NCBI RefSeq assembly: GCF_016745425.1
Contig: NZ_JAERVK010000004.1
Span: forward strand, 1-64,000
Reading direction: 5' to 3'
Length of the DNA stretch: 64,000 nt
DNA from: Candidatus Methylomicrobium oryzae
GTDB lineage: Bacteria > Pseudomonadota > Gammaproteobacteria > Methylococcales > Methylomonadaceae
Shown piece by piece: positions 8,389 through 17,287 of the stretch. Under the pieces are notes generated by a model. It was not told where the DNA came from, did not search any database, and was given only the letters and a program-made list of their open reading frames with translations. Numbering within the stretch: the stretch's first letter is position 1; each line of letters opens with the position of its first letter. Both the position numbers and the translations under genes were made by a program.

Positions 8389-8799
8389 TCAGGCGGCCGA
8401 GATTTTCAGCTTCACGGTCAAGCGGCGGAATTCGGTATCGGGCATCGCATCCTTTACGATCAGCAGCGCTTTCTTGCGGGCCGAGCGCGGCTCGTAGTGC
8501 AGCCAGATCGCAAACGGCGCCAGAACGGATGACGGGAGTATCTCCACCGGTTCGCCATCGATGACCCAACCCGAACCCTCCAGATAGCCGATCGCGACTT
8601 GACGGCTTCCCGCATCCCTCGCCGCAAAGTAAAAATGCACGGGAAGCGCAAGGCTCAGCAAGAGTTTTCCGGGCCAGGGCAAGGCGCTGATCAGGCAGGC
8701 GACCATCGCCAGGCCGTGCCCGGCCAATAAGGCATACTGCAACCAGCGGGACGGCCCGACCGCAAACCGGGCGGGATGAAGAGCATGATGATGGGGCAC
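8389..8799 (-). CDS. YgfX/CptA-like inner-membrane protein
   Basis: 136 residues from a GTG at 8799, chosen because CAGGAGA sits six bases upstream; longer in-frame ATGs at 8862 and 8925 have no such site. Near the N-terminus the chain reads HPARFAVGPSRWLQYALLA. Two transmembrane helices follow (about residues 17-33 and 36-52), then a soluble domain with WVIDGEPVEILPSS. This matches the YgfX/CptA family, small proteins paired elsewhere with SdhE (YgfY) and described either as a toxin on cytoskeletal proteins or as a succinate dehydrogenase helper. No sdhE lies next to it here, so I leave its role open. Confidence 0.65.
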   Translation of the reverse strand: MPHHHALHPARFAVGPSRWLQYALLAGHGLAMVACLISALPWPGKLLLSLALPVHFYFAARDAGSRQVAIGYLEGSGWVIDGEPVEILPSSVLAPFAIWLHYEPRSARKKALLIVKDAMPDTEFRRLTVKLKISAA

Positions 8800-8952
8800 A
8801 ACTGATCTCCTGAAAACCCGGCCCGGAATGATTGCACAGGAAAATGGAAACGACCGGATCATAGAATTATATACGGCAATGACTGTTCGCGGATTAGGAT
8901 GAACCGTTATCAAAAGGAACTTCATGTTGCGGCCGGGTCCCTAATAAAACAA

Positions 8953-8972
8953 TTCTTATAGATTTATAAGAA
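8953..8972. promoter_or_regulatory. Perfect 20-bp palindrome, operator candidate
   Basis: TTCTTATA-GATT-TATAAGAA, two exact 8-base arms, centred about 50 bases before the start of the DUF2795 gene. It lies in an AT-rich promoter region and is followed by no T tract, so an operator is likelier than a terminator. Confidence 0.5.
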
Positions 8973-9012
8973 GAGCGCTAGGTGAATTTATACAGTAAAT
9001 AAGGGAGGCGTT

Positions 9013-9207
9013 ATGGCAAGAGCAAATCCTATTCAAGTGCAAGAGTGCTTATCCGGCATGGATTACCCTGCCGATAAAGAAGAGATTATCAACCACGCCA
9101 AAGATCAGGGCGCGGATGAGGATGTGATGCAGACACTCCAACAGTTGCCGGAACAAGATTACCGGACCGCTGCCGACGTGAGCCGGGCTATCGGTCAAAT
9201 TCAATAA
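9013..9207 (+). CDS. DUF2795 protein
   Basis: 64 residues covering one DUF2795 domain: a helical start (VQECLSGMDYPADKEEIINHAK), then GADEDVMQTLQQLPEQDY and DVSRAIGQI. The family is small, widespread and without assigned function. The ribosome site AAGGGAGG precedes the ATG. The gene has its own promoter region with a 20-bp palindrome and its own terminator, so it is transcribed alone. Confidence 0.85.
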   Translation: MARANPIQVQECLSGMDYPADKEEIINHAKDQGADEDVMQTLQQLPEQDYRTAADVSRAIGQIQ

Positions 9208-9244
9208 TTATTGATCGACCGGACTCATTGCGATGAATCAGATA

Positions 9245-9293
9245 TACAGCATTTTAGATCGAACTCCGCTTCGGTTTGAGATGCTGTTTTTTT
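9245..9293 (+). terminator. Rho-independent terminator of the DUF2795 gene
   Basis: ACAGCAT (9246-9252) pairs with ATGCTGT (9281-9287); partly paired bases lie between, and seven Ts follow. Confidence 0.75.
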
Positions 9294-9379
9294 ACGGCGG
9301 AAAATCAAACAGGCTTAGGCAAAGCTACTTCGGTGTAGTTCTACATCTTCGCCCAGCCCATCATACATGTAAGTGTCCA

Positions 9380-9533
9380 GTTCCCCTTTGAAAAAAAGGG
9401 GGTGGAGAGATTTTTTGAATAAATCCCCCTCGATCCCCCTTTTTCAAAGGGGGAAGTTGTTTTTGACAAAATCCTCCTTTTTCAAAGGGGAAGGTGAATC
9501 CTCAAACCCCTTTTTTTTCAAAGAAGAGAGATG
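9380..9533. repeat. Cluster of CCCCTTTTTCAAAGGGG palindromes
   Basis: Four imperfect units built on CCCC-TTTTTCAAA-GGGG or its complement lie in tandem. The same unit occurs at 61924-61957 and 62238-62270. The rest of the gap 9294-9711 holds no gene that I can see. Confidence 0.8.
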
Positions 9534-9711
9534 AACACTTACCCTATCTCAAAACCTTTCTTATCTAAGAATTACGCCTGACGCCAAATATATAAACGGG
9601 CGTTAATAAAGCGCAGGCCGTTAAAAAGATCGACCTAAGCTCGCTGACGTACATACGGGGAAATGATTATTAATAGAATAAGGAACGAGAATAATATTCA
9701 GGAGATACTGT

Positions 9712-9897
9712 ATGGCCATCTCAGAAAATATCCAGAAAACCGACGATACCCCCTCGAAATGCGCCAATCCCGCCTGCAGCTGCAACGTCTCTCCCGACCA
9801 GAAATACTGCAGCGAACATTGTGCCAGCATGGCTACGATGGATAGCTGCGACTGCGGCCATCTCGAATGCGAAGCTTACACGGAGCAGGAGCGATGA
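9712..9897 (+). CDS. Metallothionein-like cysteine-rich protein
   Basis: 61 residues with eight cysteines (17, 22, 24, 33, 37, 46, 48, 53) plus a histidine in CGH, spaced CX4CXC...YCSX2C...CXCGHX3C. This is the pattern of bacterial SmtA/BmtA metallothioneins, which bind zinc, cadmium or copper in a thiolate cluster. The N-terminal 15 residues are free of Cys. AGGAGA lies upstream of the ATG. The stop overlaps the start of the ThDP enzyme gene (ATGA), so the small protein is translated together with an oxidative operon, an unusual partner. Confidence 0.85.
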   Translation: MAISENIQKTDDTPSKCANPACSCNVSPDQKYCSEHCASMATMDSCDCGHLECEAYTEQER

Positions 9898-11657
9898 AAG
9901 GCAACGTCAGCGATTTTCTCGTGCGGCGCTTGTCGGAATGGGGCGTCAAACGCATTTACGGTTATCCGGGCGACGGCATCAACGGCGTGTTCGGCGCGCT
10001 GAACCGGGCCTCCGGCCTGATCGACTATATCCAGGTGCGGCACGAGGAAATGGCCGCCTTCATGGCCTGCGCGCACGCCAAATTCACCGGCGAAGTCGGC
10101 GTCTGCATCGCCACCTCGGGGCCCGGCGCGATCCATTTGTTGAACGGCCTGTACGACGCCAAGCTGGATCATCAGCCCGTGGTCGCGATCGTGGGGCAAC
10201 AGAAACGCGAATCGCTGGGCGGCAACTACCAGCAGGAAGTCGATCTGATTTCGCTGTTCAAGGATGTCGCCCATGAATATGTTCACATGGTCACCACGCC
10301 GTCGCAAATGCGCCATATCGTCGATCGCGCCATGCGCATCGCACAAGTCGAACGCAACGTCTGCTGCATCATCATTCCCAACGACGTGCAAGAAATGGAT
10401 GCCGAAAAGCCGCCGCGCGAACACGGCAGCGTATTTTCCGGCATCGGTTACCAACCGCCGCGCACCGTGCCGCAAATCGAAGAACTCCAGCGTGCGGCCG
10501 ACATTTTAAACGCCGGCGAAAAAGTCGCGATGCTGATCGGAGCCGGAGCCCTGCATGCCGCGGACGAAGTCCTGGAGGTGGCCGATCTGCTCGGTGCGGG
10601 CATAGCCAAAGCGCTTCTGGGCAAGGCCGCCGTACCCGACGATCTTCCCTTCGTAACCGGCTCCATCGGGCTGTTGGGCACCCGGCCCAGCTACGAGATG
10701 ATGACCGATTGCGACACGCTGCTGATGGTCGGTTCGAGCTTCCCCTATTCCGAATTCCTGCCCGAAGAAGGCCAGGCGCGCGGCGTGCAGATCGATATCA
10801 ACGGCCGGATGACCAGCCTGCGCTATCCGATGGAGGTGAACCTGATCGGCGACAGCGCGGAAACCCTGCGCTTGCTGATCCCACTCCTTAAACGCAAGGA
10901 TGACCGCAGCTGGCGCGAAAAGATCGAAAAGAACGTCGCAAACTGGTGGGAAACCCTGGCGGACCGCGCTATGGAATCGGCCAATCCGATCAATCCGCAG
11001 CGGGTGTTCTGGGAGCTGTCGCCGCGCCTCCCCGATCACTGCATACTGACTTGCGATTCGGGTTCGGCGGCCAATTGGTATGCGCGCGACCTGAAAATCC
11101 GCACCGGCATGATGGCGTCTCTGTCAGGCGGCCTGGCGACGATGGGCTGCGGCGTGCCGTATGCGATTGCGGCCAAGTTCGCCCATCCCGACCGCGCCGT
11201 CATCGCGCTGGTCGGCGACGGCGCGATGCAGATGCTGGGCATGAACGAGCTGATCACGATCGGCAAATACTGGCAGCGCTGGAGCGATCCCCGATTAATC
11301 GTACTGGTTCTCAACAACCGCGACCTAAACCAGGTGACCTGGGAACAACGTGCCATGGCCGGCGATCCGAAATTCGAAGCCTCGCAGGATGTGCCCGATT
11401 TCCCTTATTCGCGCTTTGCCGAACTGGCCGGCCTGCAGGGGATTCGCGTCGACCAGCCGGACCAGCTGGCCGACGCCTGGGAGCGCGCGCTCGGCGCCGA
11501 ACGGCCGGTCGTGCTGGAGGCTTATGTCGATCCCGACGTGCCGCCTTTGCCGCCGCACATCACCTTCAAGCAGGCGAAAGCCTACGCTTCGGCGATCCTG
11601 CAGGGCGACCCGGATTCGGTCGATGTGATCAAGGCTTCGATGAAGCAGATCTTTTGA
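9894..11657 (+). CDS. Thiamine diphosphate-dependent enzyme, pyruvate oxidase/PoxB-like
   Basis: 587 residues. The start at 9894 is set by the ATGA overlap with the metallothionein gene; upstream in-frame codons are antisense-free but lie inside that gene. Three domains as in acetolactate synthase/PoxB: an N-terminal pyrimidine-binding domain with the catalytic Glu in VRHEEMAAF (E51), a middle FAD/NAD-type fold, and a C-terminal pyrophosphate domain with the Mg/ThDP motif VGDGAMQM...NN. Such proteins decarboxylate pyruvate or related 2-oxo acids. The exact substrate cannot be read. The C-terminal lipid-binding tail of E. coli PoxB is not evident. First enzyme of a three-enzyme operon. Confidence 0.85.
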   Translation: MKGNVSDFLVRRLSEWGVKRIYGYPGDGINGVFGALNRASGLIDYIQVRHEEMAAFMACAHAKFTGEVGVCIATSGPGAIHLLNGLYDAKLDHQPVVAIVGQQKRESLGGNYQQEVDLISLFKDVAHEYVHMVTTPSQMRHIVDRAMRIAQVERNVCCIIIPNDVQEMDAEKPPREHGSVFSGIGYQPPRTVPQIEELQRAADILNAGEKVAMLIGAGALHAADEVLEVADLLGAGIAKALLGKAAVPDDLPFVTGSIGLLGTRPSYEMMTDCDTLLMVGSSFPYSEFLPEEGQARGVQIDINGRMTSLRYPMEVNLIGDSAETLRLLIPLLKRKDDRSWREKIEKNVANWWETLADRAMESANPINPQRVFWELSPRLPDHCILTCDSGSAANWYARDLKIRTGMMASLSGGLATMGCGVPYAIAAKFAHPDRAVIALVGDGAMQMLGMNELITIGKYWQRWSDPRLIVLVLNNRDLNQVTWEQRAMAGDPKFEASQDVPDFPYSRFAELAGLQGIRVDQPDQLADAWERALGAERPVVLEAYVDPDVPPLPPHITFKQAKAYASAILQGDPDSVDVIKASMKQIF

Positions 11658-11666
11658 GCGAAGATC

Positions 11667-12782
11667 ATGCGCGCGGCAAACCGCCCCAACTTCAATGGCC
11701 CACCTATCGCCGGCCTGCACGGGTCGGCCTTCCTGATTCCGACCGCTTCGCCGGAATCCGACGGCACGTTCGCCTGGGAAGCGACCACGCTGGTGCTGGT
11801 CGAAGCCCGTGCGGCCGATAAGACCGGCATCGGCTTCAGTTATGCCGATACGGCGACGGCTAAACTGATCAACGACACGTTGGCCGGCCGGGTGATCGGC
11901 TGCGATGCGCTGGCGGTCGAGTATTGCTGGAACGCCATGACGGCAGCCGTCCGCAATCTGGGCCGGCCGGGCATCTGTTCAATGGCGATCGCGGCCGTCG
12001 ATAACGCGCTGTGGGACTTGAAGGCGCGGCTTCTCGATCTGCCTCTGGTTTCGCTGTGGGGACAGGTGAGAACGGGCATCCCCGTGTACGGCAGCGGCGG
12101 CTTTACCTCCTATTCGATCGAGGAACTGCAGGCCCAGTTATCCGGCTGGGTCGAGCAAGGCATCCGGCGCGTCAAGATGAAAATCGGCCGCGAACCGAAG
12201 CAGGACGTGTACCGCGTCGCCGCCGCGCGCGAAACGATCGGGCCGGACGCGGAACTTTTCGTCGACGCCAACGGCGCCTATTCGCGCAAGCAGGCCCTGG
12301 CAATGGCACAGGCTTTTGCCGAAGCGGGCGTGTCCTGGTTCGAAGAACCCGTTCCGAGCGACGATTTGGAAGGGTTGCGGCTGCTTCGCGACCGGGCGCC
12401 GCCGGACATGGACATCAGCGCCGGGGAATACGGCTACGACTGCGTGTACTTCCGCCGCATGCTGGAAGCCGGCGCCGTCGACGTGCTGCAGGCCGACGCG
12501 ACCCGTTGCGCAGGCATGACCGGTTTCCGGCAGGCGGCTGCCCTGTGCCGCGCTTTCAATCTTCCGCTTTCCAGCCATTGCGCGCCGTCGATGCATGTCC
12601 ATGCCGGCTGCGCGGAGACGCCGGTACGGCATCTGGAATTTTTTTACGACCATGTGCGCATCGAGAAAATGCTGTTCGACGGCGCGCTCGAACCGGTGAA
12701 CGGGGAGTTGAGGCCCGATCTTTCCCGGCCGGGTTCGGGGCTGATATTCAAGCATGCCGATGCTTTGCCTTATGCGATTTGA
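11667..12782 (+). CDS. Enolase-superfamily dehydratase/racemase (mandelate racemase type)
   Basis: 371 residues, the usual length for this group. Seen in order: an N-terminal capping domain, then a barrel with the KxK base motif (K170, K172 in VKMKIG), the metal ligands D200 (FVDANG), E226 (WFEEPV) and E254 (SAGEYG), and a late His-containing loop (SSHCAPSMHVH). Members abstract a proton next to a carboxylate, typically dehydrating acid sugars to 2-keto-3-deoxy acids or racemising. It begins nine bases after the ThDP enzyme and ends three bases before the FAD/Fe-S gene, so the three are one unit. The substrate is unknown. Confidence 0.85.
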   Translation: MRAANRPNFNGPPIAGLHGSAFLIPTASPESDGTFAWEATTLVLVEARAADKTGIGFSYADTATAKLINDTLAGRVIGCDALAVEYCWNAMTAAVRNLGRPGICSMAIAAVDNALWDLKARLLDLPLVSLWGQVRTGIPVYGSGGFTSYSIEELQAQLSGWVEQGIRRVKMKIGREPKQDVYRVAAARETIGPDAELFVDANGAYSRKQALAMAQAFAEAGVSWFEEPVPSDDLEGLRLLRDRAPPDMDISAGEYGYDCVYFRRMLEAGAVDVLQADATRCAGMTGFRQAAALCRAFNLPLSSHCAPSMHVHAGCAETPVRHLEFFYDHVRIEKMLFDGALEPVNGELRPDLSRPGSGLIFKHADALPYAI

Positions 12783-12785
12783 CCG

Positions 12786-15686
12786 ATGACGACCTCCAAA
12801 CCGGATGCACAGGCCCTTGCCGCGGAACTCCGCCGAACACTCCAGGGCGAAGTGCGCTTCGACGACGGCAGCCGCGCGCTATATGCCACCGACGCCTCCA
12901 ATTACCGGCAGGTGCCCATCGGGGTGGTCGTACCGCAATCGGTCGAAGACGTCGTCGCCACCGTTGCCGCCTGCCGCCGTTACGGCGCGCCGGTGGTCTC
13001 GCGCGGCGGCGGCACCAGCCTGGCCGGGCAATGCTGCAATGTGGCCGTGGTGCTGGATATGTCCAAATACCTCAACCGCATCCTCGAACTCGATCCCGTC
13101 GCCAAAACCGCATGGGTCGAACCCGGCTGCGTGCTCGACGATCTGCGCGATGCCGCCGAACGCCATCATTTGACGTTCGCGCCGGATCCTTCGACGCACT
13201 CTCACAATACGCTCGGCGGCATGATCGGCAACAACTCCTGCGGCGTGCATTCGTTGATGGGCGGCAAGACCGTCGATAACGTCATCGAGCTGGACGTGTT
13301 GCTCTACGACGGCACGCGCATGAAAGTCGGCAAAACCGATACGCAGGCGTTCGAGCGCATTGTGGCCGAGGGCGGACGGCGCGGCGAAATCCATGCGCGG
13401 CTGAAGGCATTGGCCGACCGACAGGCCGATCGGATCCGGCCACGCTACCCGAAAATCCCGCGCCGCGTCTCCGGCTATAACCTTGACGAACTGTTGCCCG
13501 AAAACGGCTTTCATGTAGCCCGCGCGCTGGTCGGCTCGGAAGGGACTTGCGTGGTCATTCTGGAAGCCACATTACGGCTGGTCGACAGTCCGCCTTCACG
13601 GTCGCTGCTGGTGCTCGGCTATCCGGACGTGTTCAGCGCCGGCGATCATGTGGCCGATATCCTCCGGCATCAGCCCATCGGCCTCGAAGGGCTTGATAAC
13701 CTTTTGGTGGAGGACATGAAAGCCATCCACCTGCATCCCCGGGACGTTCGGTTACTGCCGGACGGCGGCGGCTGGCTGCTGGCCGAATTCGGCGGCAACA
13801 GTAAAAACGAGGCCGACGCCAAAGCCAAGGCCTGCATGGAAGCGCTCAAACAGTCGGACCACCCGCCGGCGATGAAATTGTTCGACAATCCCGCGGAAGA
13901 GAAAATGATCTGGTTGGTGCGCGAGTCCGGACTGGGGGCGACCGCGCATGTGCCCGGCAAAAAGATCACCTGGGAAGGTTGGGAGGATGCCGCCGTGCCA
14001 CCCGACAAGGTGGGCGACTATCTGCGCGATTTCCGCAAATTGCTGGAAAAATTCGGCTATGCGTGCGATCTGTACGGCCATTTCGGTGAGGGCTGCATCC
14101 ATACCCGCATCGATTTCGATCTTGAGACCGAAAGCGGGATACAAACATTTCACGCCTTTCTGAACGAAGCGGCAGAACTGGTTATAAGTTACGGCGGCTC
14201 GCTTTCCGGCGAGCATGGCGATGGACAATCCAAAGCCGAATTCCTGCCGCTTATGTTCGGCGACGAACTGGTGCAGGCGTTCAGGGAATTCAAATCGATC
14301 TGGGACCCGGACGGAAAAATGAATCCGGGCAAGATCGTCGATGCCTATCTGCCCACCGAGAACCTGCGCCTTGGCACCGGCTACAAACCGGAGCAGCCGG
14401 TCACGTATTTTCAGTATCCGAAAGACAAAGGGCTATTCAGCCGGGTCGCCCTGCGCTGCGTCGGCGTCGGCAATTGCCGGCAGCAGCATTCGCAGACCAT
14501 GTGCCCCAGTTACCGGGTCACGCGCGAAGAAAAGCACTGCACGCGCGGCCGGGCGCGACTATTGTTCGAGATGCTGCGCGGCGACGTGATCACGGACCTT
14601 TGGCAAAGCGAAGCGGTGAAAGAATCGCTCGATCTGTGCCTGGCCTGCAAAGGCTGCAAGGGCGACTGCCCGGTCCATGTCGACATGGCGACTTACAAGG
14701 CCGAGTTTCTGGCGCATTACTACCGGCACAAACTCCGGCCGCGCCAGGCTTATGCGTTCGGCTGGCTCGACCGCTGGGCCGCGTTGGCCGCCTACGCGCC
14801 GGGAACGGTCAACTGGCTGGCGCAAGCCCCGGGGATCGGGTCATTGATCAAATTCGCGGGCGGGATATCATCCCAGCGCCGCTTGCCGCGCTTTGCGCCG
14901 GCAACCTTCCGACACTGGTTCAACGCGCGTGCGCCCGGCAGTCCCGGCCAGCCGGCCGTTCTGCTCTGGCCGGATACGTTCAACAATCATTTCCATCCCG
15001 AAACCGCCAAGGCGGCTGTCGCGGTACTGGAAGCTGCCGGGTTTCAGGTGCGCATTCCCGCGCGGCGCCTGTGCTGCGGACGGCCGCTGTACGACTTAGG
15101 GATGCTGGACCAGGCCAAGGAGCGGCTACAGCAGATTCTTGCCGAGCTGCGTCCCGCCATTGAAGGCGGCATGCCGCTGGTCGGACTGGAACCCGCCTGC
15201 GTCGCGGTTTTCCGCGACGAATTGGTAAACCTCTTTCCCGACGATGAACTGGCGCAGCGGTTGAGCCGGCAGACCTATTTCTTCAGCGAGTTCTGGATGC
15301 AGAAGGCGCCGGAATTCGCTTTCCCGAAGCTGGAGAAGAAAGCCCTTTTGCACGGGCATTGCCATCAGAAAGCGCTCGCGGACATCGCCTCCGAAAAGGC
15401 GCTGCTCGACAAGCTCGGGCTGGACGTACAGGTTCTCGACTCGGGCTGCTGCGGCATGGCCGGCTCGTTCGGTTTCGAACGGAATAAAGCCGACGTGGCG
15501 GCGCAAATCGGCGAGCTGGTGCTGTTGCCGGCGGTGCGCCAGGCCGGACCGGACACCCTGATCGTGACTGACGGCTACAGTTGCCGCGAACAAATCGCCC
15601 AGTTGACCGAAAGGCGCGCTCTGCATACGGCGGACGTCCTATTCATGGCGTTGCGGGAAGGAAGAAGCGAATCGGTTCCGGATTGA
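12786..15686 (+). CDS. FAD-linked oxidase fused to Fe-S oxidoreductase
   Basis: 966 residues. The N-terminal half is a VAO/GlcD-type flavoprotein: FAD-binding PQSVEDVV...SRGGGTSLAGQ, NNSCGVHSLMGG, and a C-terminal cap with GHFGEGCIH and SGEHGDGQ. The second half has two 4Fe-4S motifs (C558 with spacing CX5C and further Cys; C618 in CLACKGCKGDCP), then two CCG domains (RRLCCGRP and DSGCCGMAGSFG). The layout is that of membrane-associated D-2-hydroxyacid dehydrogenases that pass electrons to the quinone pool. It is last in the operon; the upstream enzymes suggest oxidation of a sugar-acid-derived hydroxy acid, but this is inference. Confidence 0.9.
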   Translation: MTTSKPDAQALAAELRRTLQGEVRFDDGSRALYATDASNYRQVPIGVVVPQSVEDVVATVAACRRYGAPVVSRGGGTSLAGQCCNVAVVLDMSKYLNRILELDPVAKTAWVEPGCVLDDLRDAAERHHLTFAPDPSTHSHNTLGGMIGNNSCGVHSLMGGKTVDNVIELDVLLYDGTRMKVGKTDTQAFERIVAEGGRRGEIHARLKALADRQADRIRPRYPKIPRRVSGYNLDELLPENGFHVARALVGSEGTCVVILEATLRLVDSPPSRSLLVLGYPDVFSAGDHVADILRHQPIGLEGLDNLLVEDMKAIHLHPRDVRLLPDGGGWLLAEFGGNSKNEADAKAKACMEALKQSDHPPAMKLFDNPAEEKMIWLVRESGLGATAHVPGKKITWEGWEDAAVPPDKVGDYLRDFRKLLEKFGYACDLYGHFGEGCIHTRIDFDLETESGIQTFHAFLNEAAELVISYGGSLSGEHGDGQSKAEFLPLMFGDELVQAFREFKSIWDPDGKMNPGKIVDAYLPTENLRLGTGYKPEQPVTYFQYPKDKGLFSRVALRCVGVGNCRQQHSQTMCPSYRVTREEKHCTRGRARLLFEMLRGDVITDLWQSEAVKESLDLCLACKGCKGDCPVHVDMATYKAEFLAHYYRHKLRPRQAYAFGWLDRWAALAAYAPGTVNWLAQAPGIGSLIKFAGGISSQRRLPRFAPATFRHWFNARAPGSPGQPAVLLWPDTFNNHFHPETAKAAVAVLEAAGFQVRIPARRLCCGRPLYDLGMLDQAKERLQQILAELRPAIEGGMPLVGLEPACVAVFRDELVNLFPDDELAQRLSRQTYFFSEFWMQKAPEFAFPKLEKKALLHGHCHQKALADIASEKALLDKLGLDVQVLDSGCCGMAGSFGFERNKADVAAQIGELVLLPAVRQAGPDTLIVTDGYSCREQIAQLTERRALHTADVLFMALREGRSESVPD

Positions 15687-15810
15687 GGCGCAGCGGAAAC
15701 CCGTCAATGCCTCGAAAACGCCGGCTTTAGACCATTTTTGTTTCGGGTTTATCGGCTATGACGAGGCTGCTAGGGATTTTGGAAAAATATCTCCCTCATT
15801 GCGCCCCCGT

Positions 15811-15865
15811 GTAGGAGCGGCTTCAGCCGCGATAGAGCCCTCATCGCGGCTGAAGCCGCTCCTAC
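15811..15865. repeat. GTAGGAGCGGCTTCAGCCGCGA inverted repeat
   Basis: Two 22-base arms (15811-15832 and 15844-15865) are exact inverse complements around an 11-base loop. It lies downstream of the FAD/Fe-S gene. Such GTAGGAGCGGC palindromes are common dispersed elements in gammaproteobacteria; it could also stop transcription, though no T tract follows. Confidence 0.9.
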
Positions 15866-15993
15866 AGGGACAAGAACTGAATTGTCCGAGCTGATTTGAA
15901 GACGAACAAATTCGCGCCTTATACGCAATATGAAAATGTACTAGCGCCTAACGCATGCCACAATCTATCGGCGATAAATCCGGAGGAGGCTTT

Positions 15994-17031
15994 ATGAACG
16001 ACAGGCAACCGAAACAGGGCCGTATTTCCCGAACGCCGCGAGTCGTGGCGATCACCGGCGCGGGTGCCGGCGTCGGCCGCGCCACGGCGCGGCGGTTCGC
16101 CGAGGAAGGGGCCTGCATCGGCTTGATCGGGCGCGATGCGGTCCGCCTCGAACAGGCAGCCGAAGAAGTGCGGCGCCTGGGCGGGACGGCGGCGGTATGT
16201 CCGGCCGATGTTGCCGACGCGGCGCAGGTCGAAGCGGCGGCGGCTAACATGGAAGCGGCATTCGGGCGTATCGACGTCTGGATCAACAATGCAATGGCCA
16301 CGATCTATTCCCCGTTCCACGAGATTTCCCCGGAGGATTACAAGCGAGCCACCGAAGTGACCTATCTGGGCGCCGTCTACGGCACGATGGCGGCGCTCCG
16401 GCGCATGCGGCCCCGTAATGAGGGTCTGATCCTTCAAGTCGGTTCGGCATTGGCTTACCGGGCGATTCCGCTGCAGGCGCCTTATTGCGGCGCCAAATTC
16501 GCGATCCGCGGCTTTACCGATGCCCTGCGCTGCGAATTGCAGCACGACCGCAGCCATGTCAGGGTAATGATGGTGCATATGCCGGCGCTCAATACCCCAC
16601 AATTCGACTGGGGCAAAAATCACCTGCCAAAACGGCCGCAGCCGGTGCCGCCCATTTTTCAACCGGAAATGGCGGCCAGGGCCATATGCTGGGCCAGCCG
16701 CCACTACCGGCGCGAAGTCTATGTCGGCCTGCCGACCATCAAAGCCATCTGGGCGAATAAGTTCGTCCCCGGCCTGGCCGACCGCTATCTGGCGCGTACC
16801 GGCTATACCGCCCAGCAAAGCCGGCAGCCGGCCGAAGCCACGGATCCCGATAACCTATGGCAGCCCGTGGCAGGCGATTTTGCGGCCCGCGGCCGCTTCG
16901 CCGAACGGGCCGAAGACGGCACCCTGCAACTGTGGGCAAGCCTTTACCGCGGCCCGGTCGCCGCAGGTCTACTGGCGGCCGGCTGGTGGGCCTGCCGGCG
17001 GTGGCGGGACAGCCGCGATAAATCCGTCTGA
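15994..17031 (+). CDS. Short-chain dehydrogenase/reductase
   Basis: 345 residues from the ATG at 15994, chosen because GGAGGAGG lies just upstream; an earlier in-frame ATG at 15955 has none. Rossmann motif TGAGAGVG near residue 25, NNAMA near 100, and the catalytic pair in YCGAKF with a preceding Ser (QVGSAL). After the SDR domain a tail of about 70 residues contains an Ala/Gly/Leu-rich hydrophobic stretch near the end (VAAGLLAAGWWAC), which may anchor the enzyme to the membrane. Substrate unknown. Not obviously in an operon. Confidence 0.85.
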   Translation: MNDRQPKQGRISRTPRVVAITGAGAGVGRATARRFAEEGACIGLIGRDAVRLEQAAEEVRRLGGTAAVCPADVADAAQVEAAAANMEAAFGRIDVWINNAMATIYSPFHEISPEDYKRATEVTYLGAVYGTMAALRRMRPRNEGLILQVGSALAYRAIPLQAPYCGAKFAIRGFTDALRCELQHDRSHVRVMMVHMPALNTPQFDWGKNHLPKRPQPVPPIFQPEMAARAICWASRHYRREVYVGLPTIKAIWANKFVPGLADRYLARTGYTAQQSRQPAEATDPDNLWQPVAGDFAARGRFAERAEDGTLQLWASLYRGPVAAGLLAAGWWACRRWRDSRDKSV

Positions 17032-17138
17032 GAGGGCTTTGAATAAATCGAATATCTCACTCTCCTTTTGGGCATAAGTGCCTACACATCGTTAAACGGA
17101 CTTGGCGCAAGAGGCAGGCAGGAGCAATCGCCCGGAGC

Positions 17139-17173
17139 GTAGGATGGGTAGAGCGAAGCGAAAACCATCCTAC
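17139..17173. repeat. GTAGGATG-family palindrome, copy 1 (short)
   Basis: GTAGGATGG...CCATCCTAC with GAGCGAAGCG between. It is a short member of the family seen also at 19224, 31998, 36877, 38391 and 62050. Confidence 0.8.
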
Positions 17174-17287
17174 AACTTCCATGCTTGGCAAGGCGAGAAG
17201 TTGTGTAAAGAGTGATTCATCCGTACCGGATCGAGGCTCGCCCGTACCGACGCTAAAATCCATCCGCAACCGAAGGAGGTCATCGCC

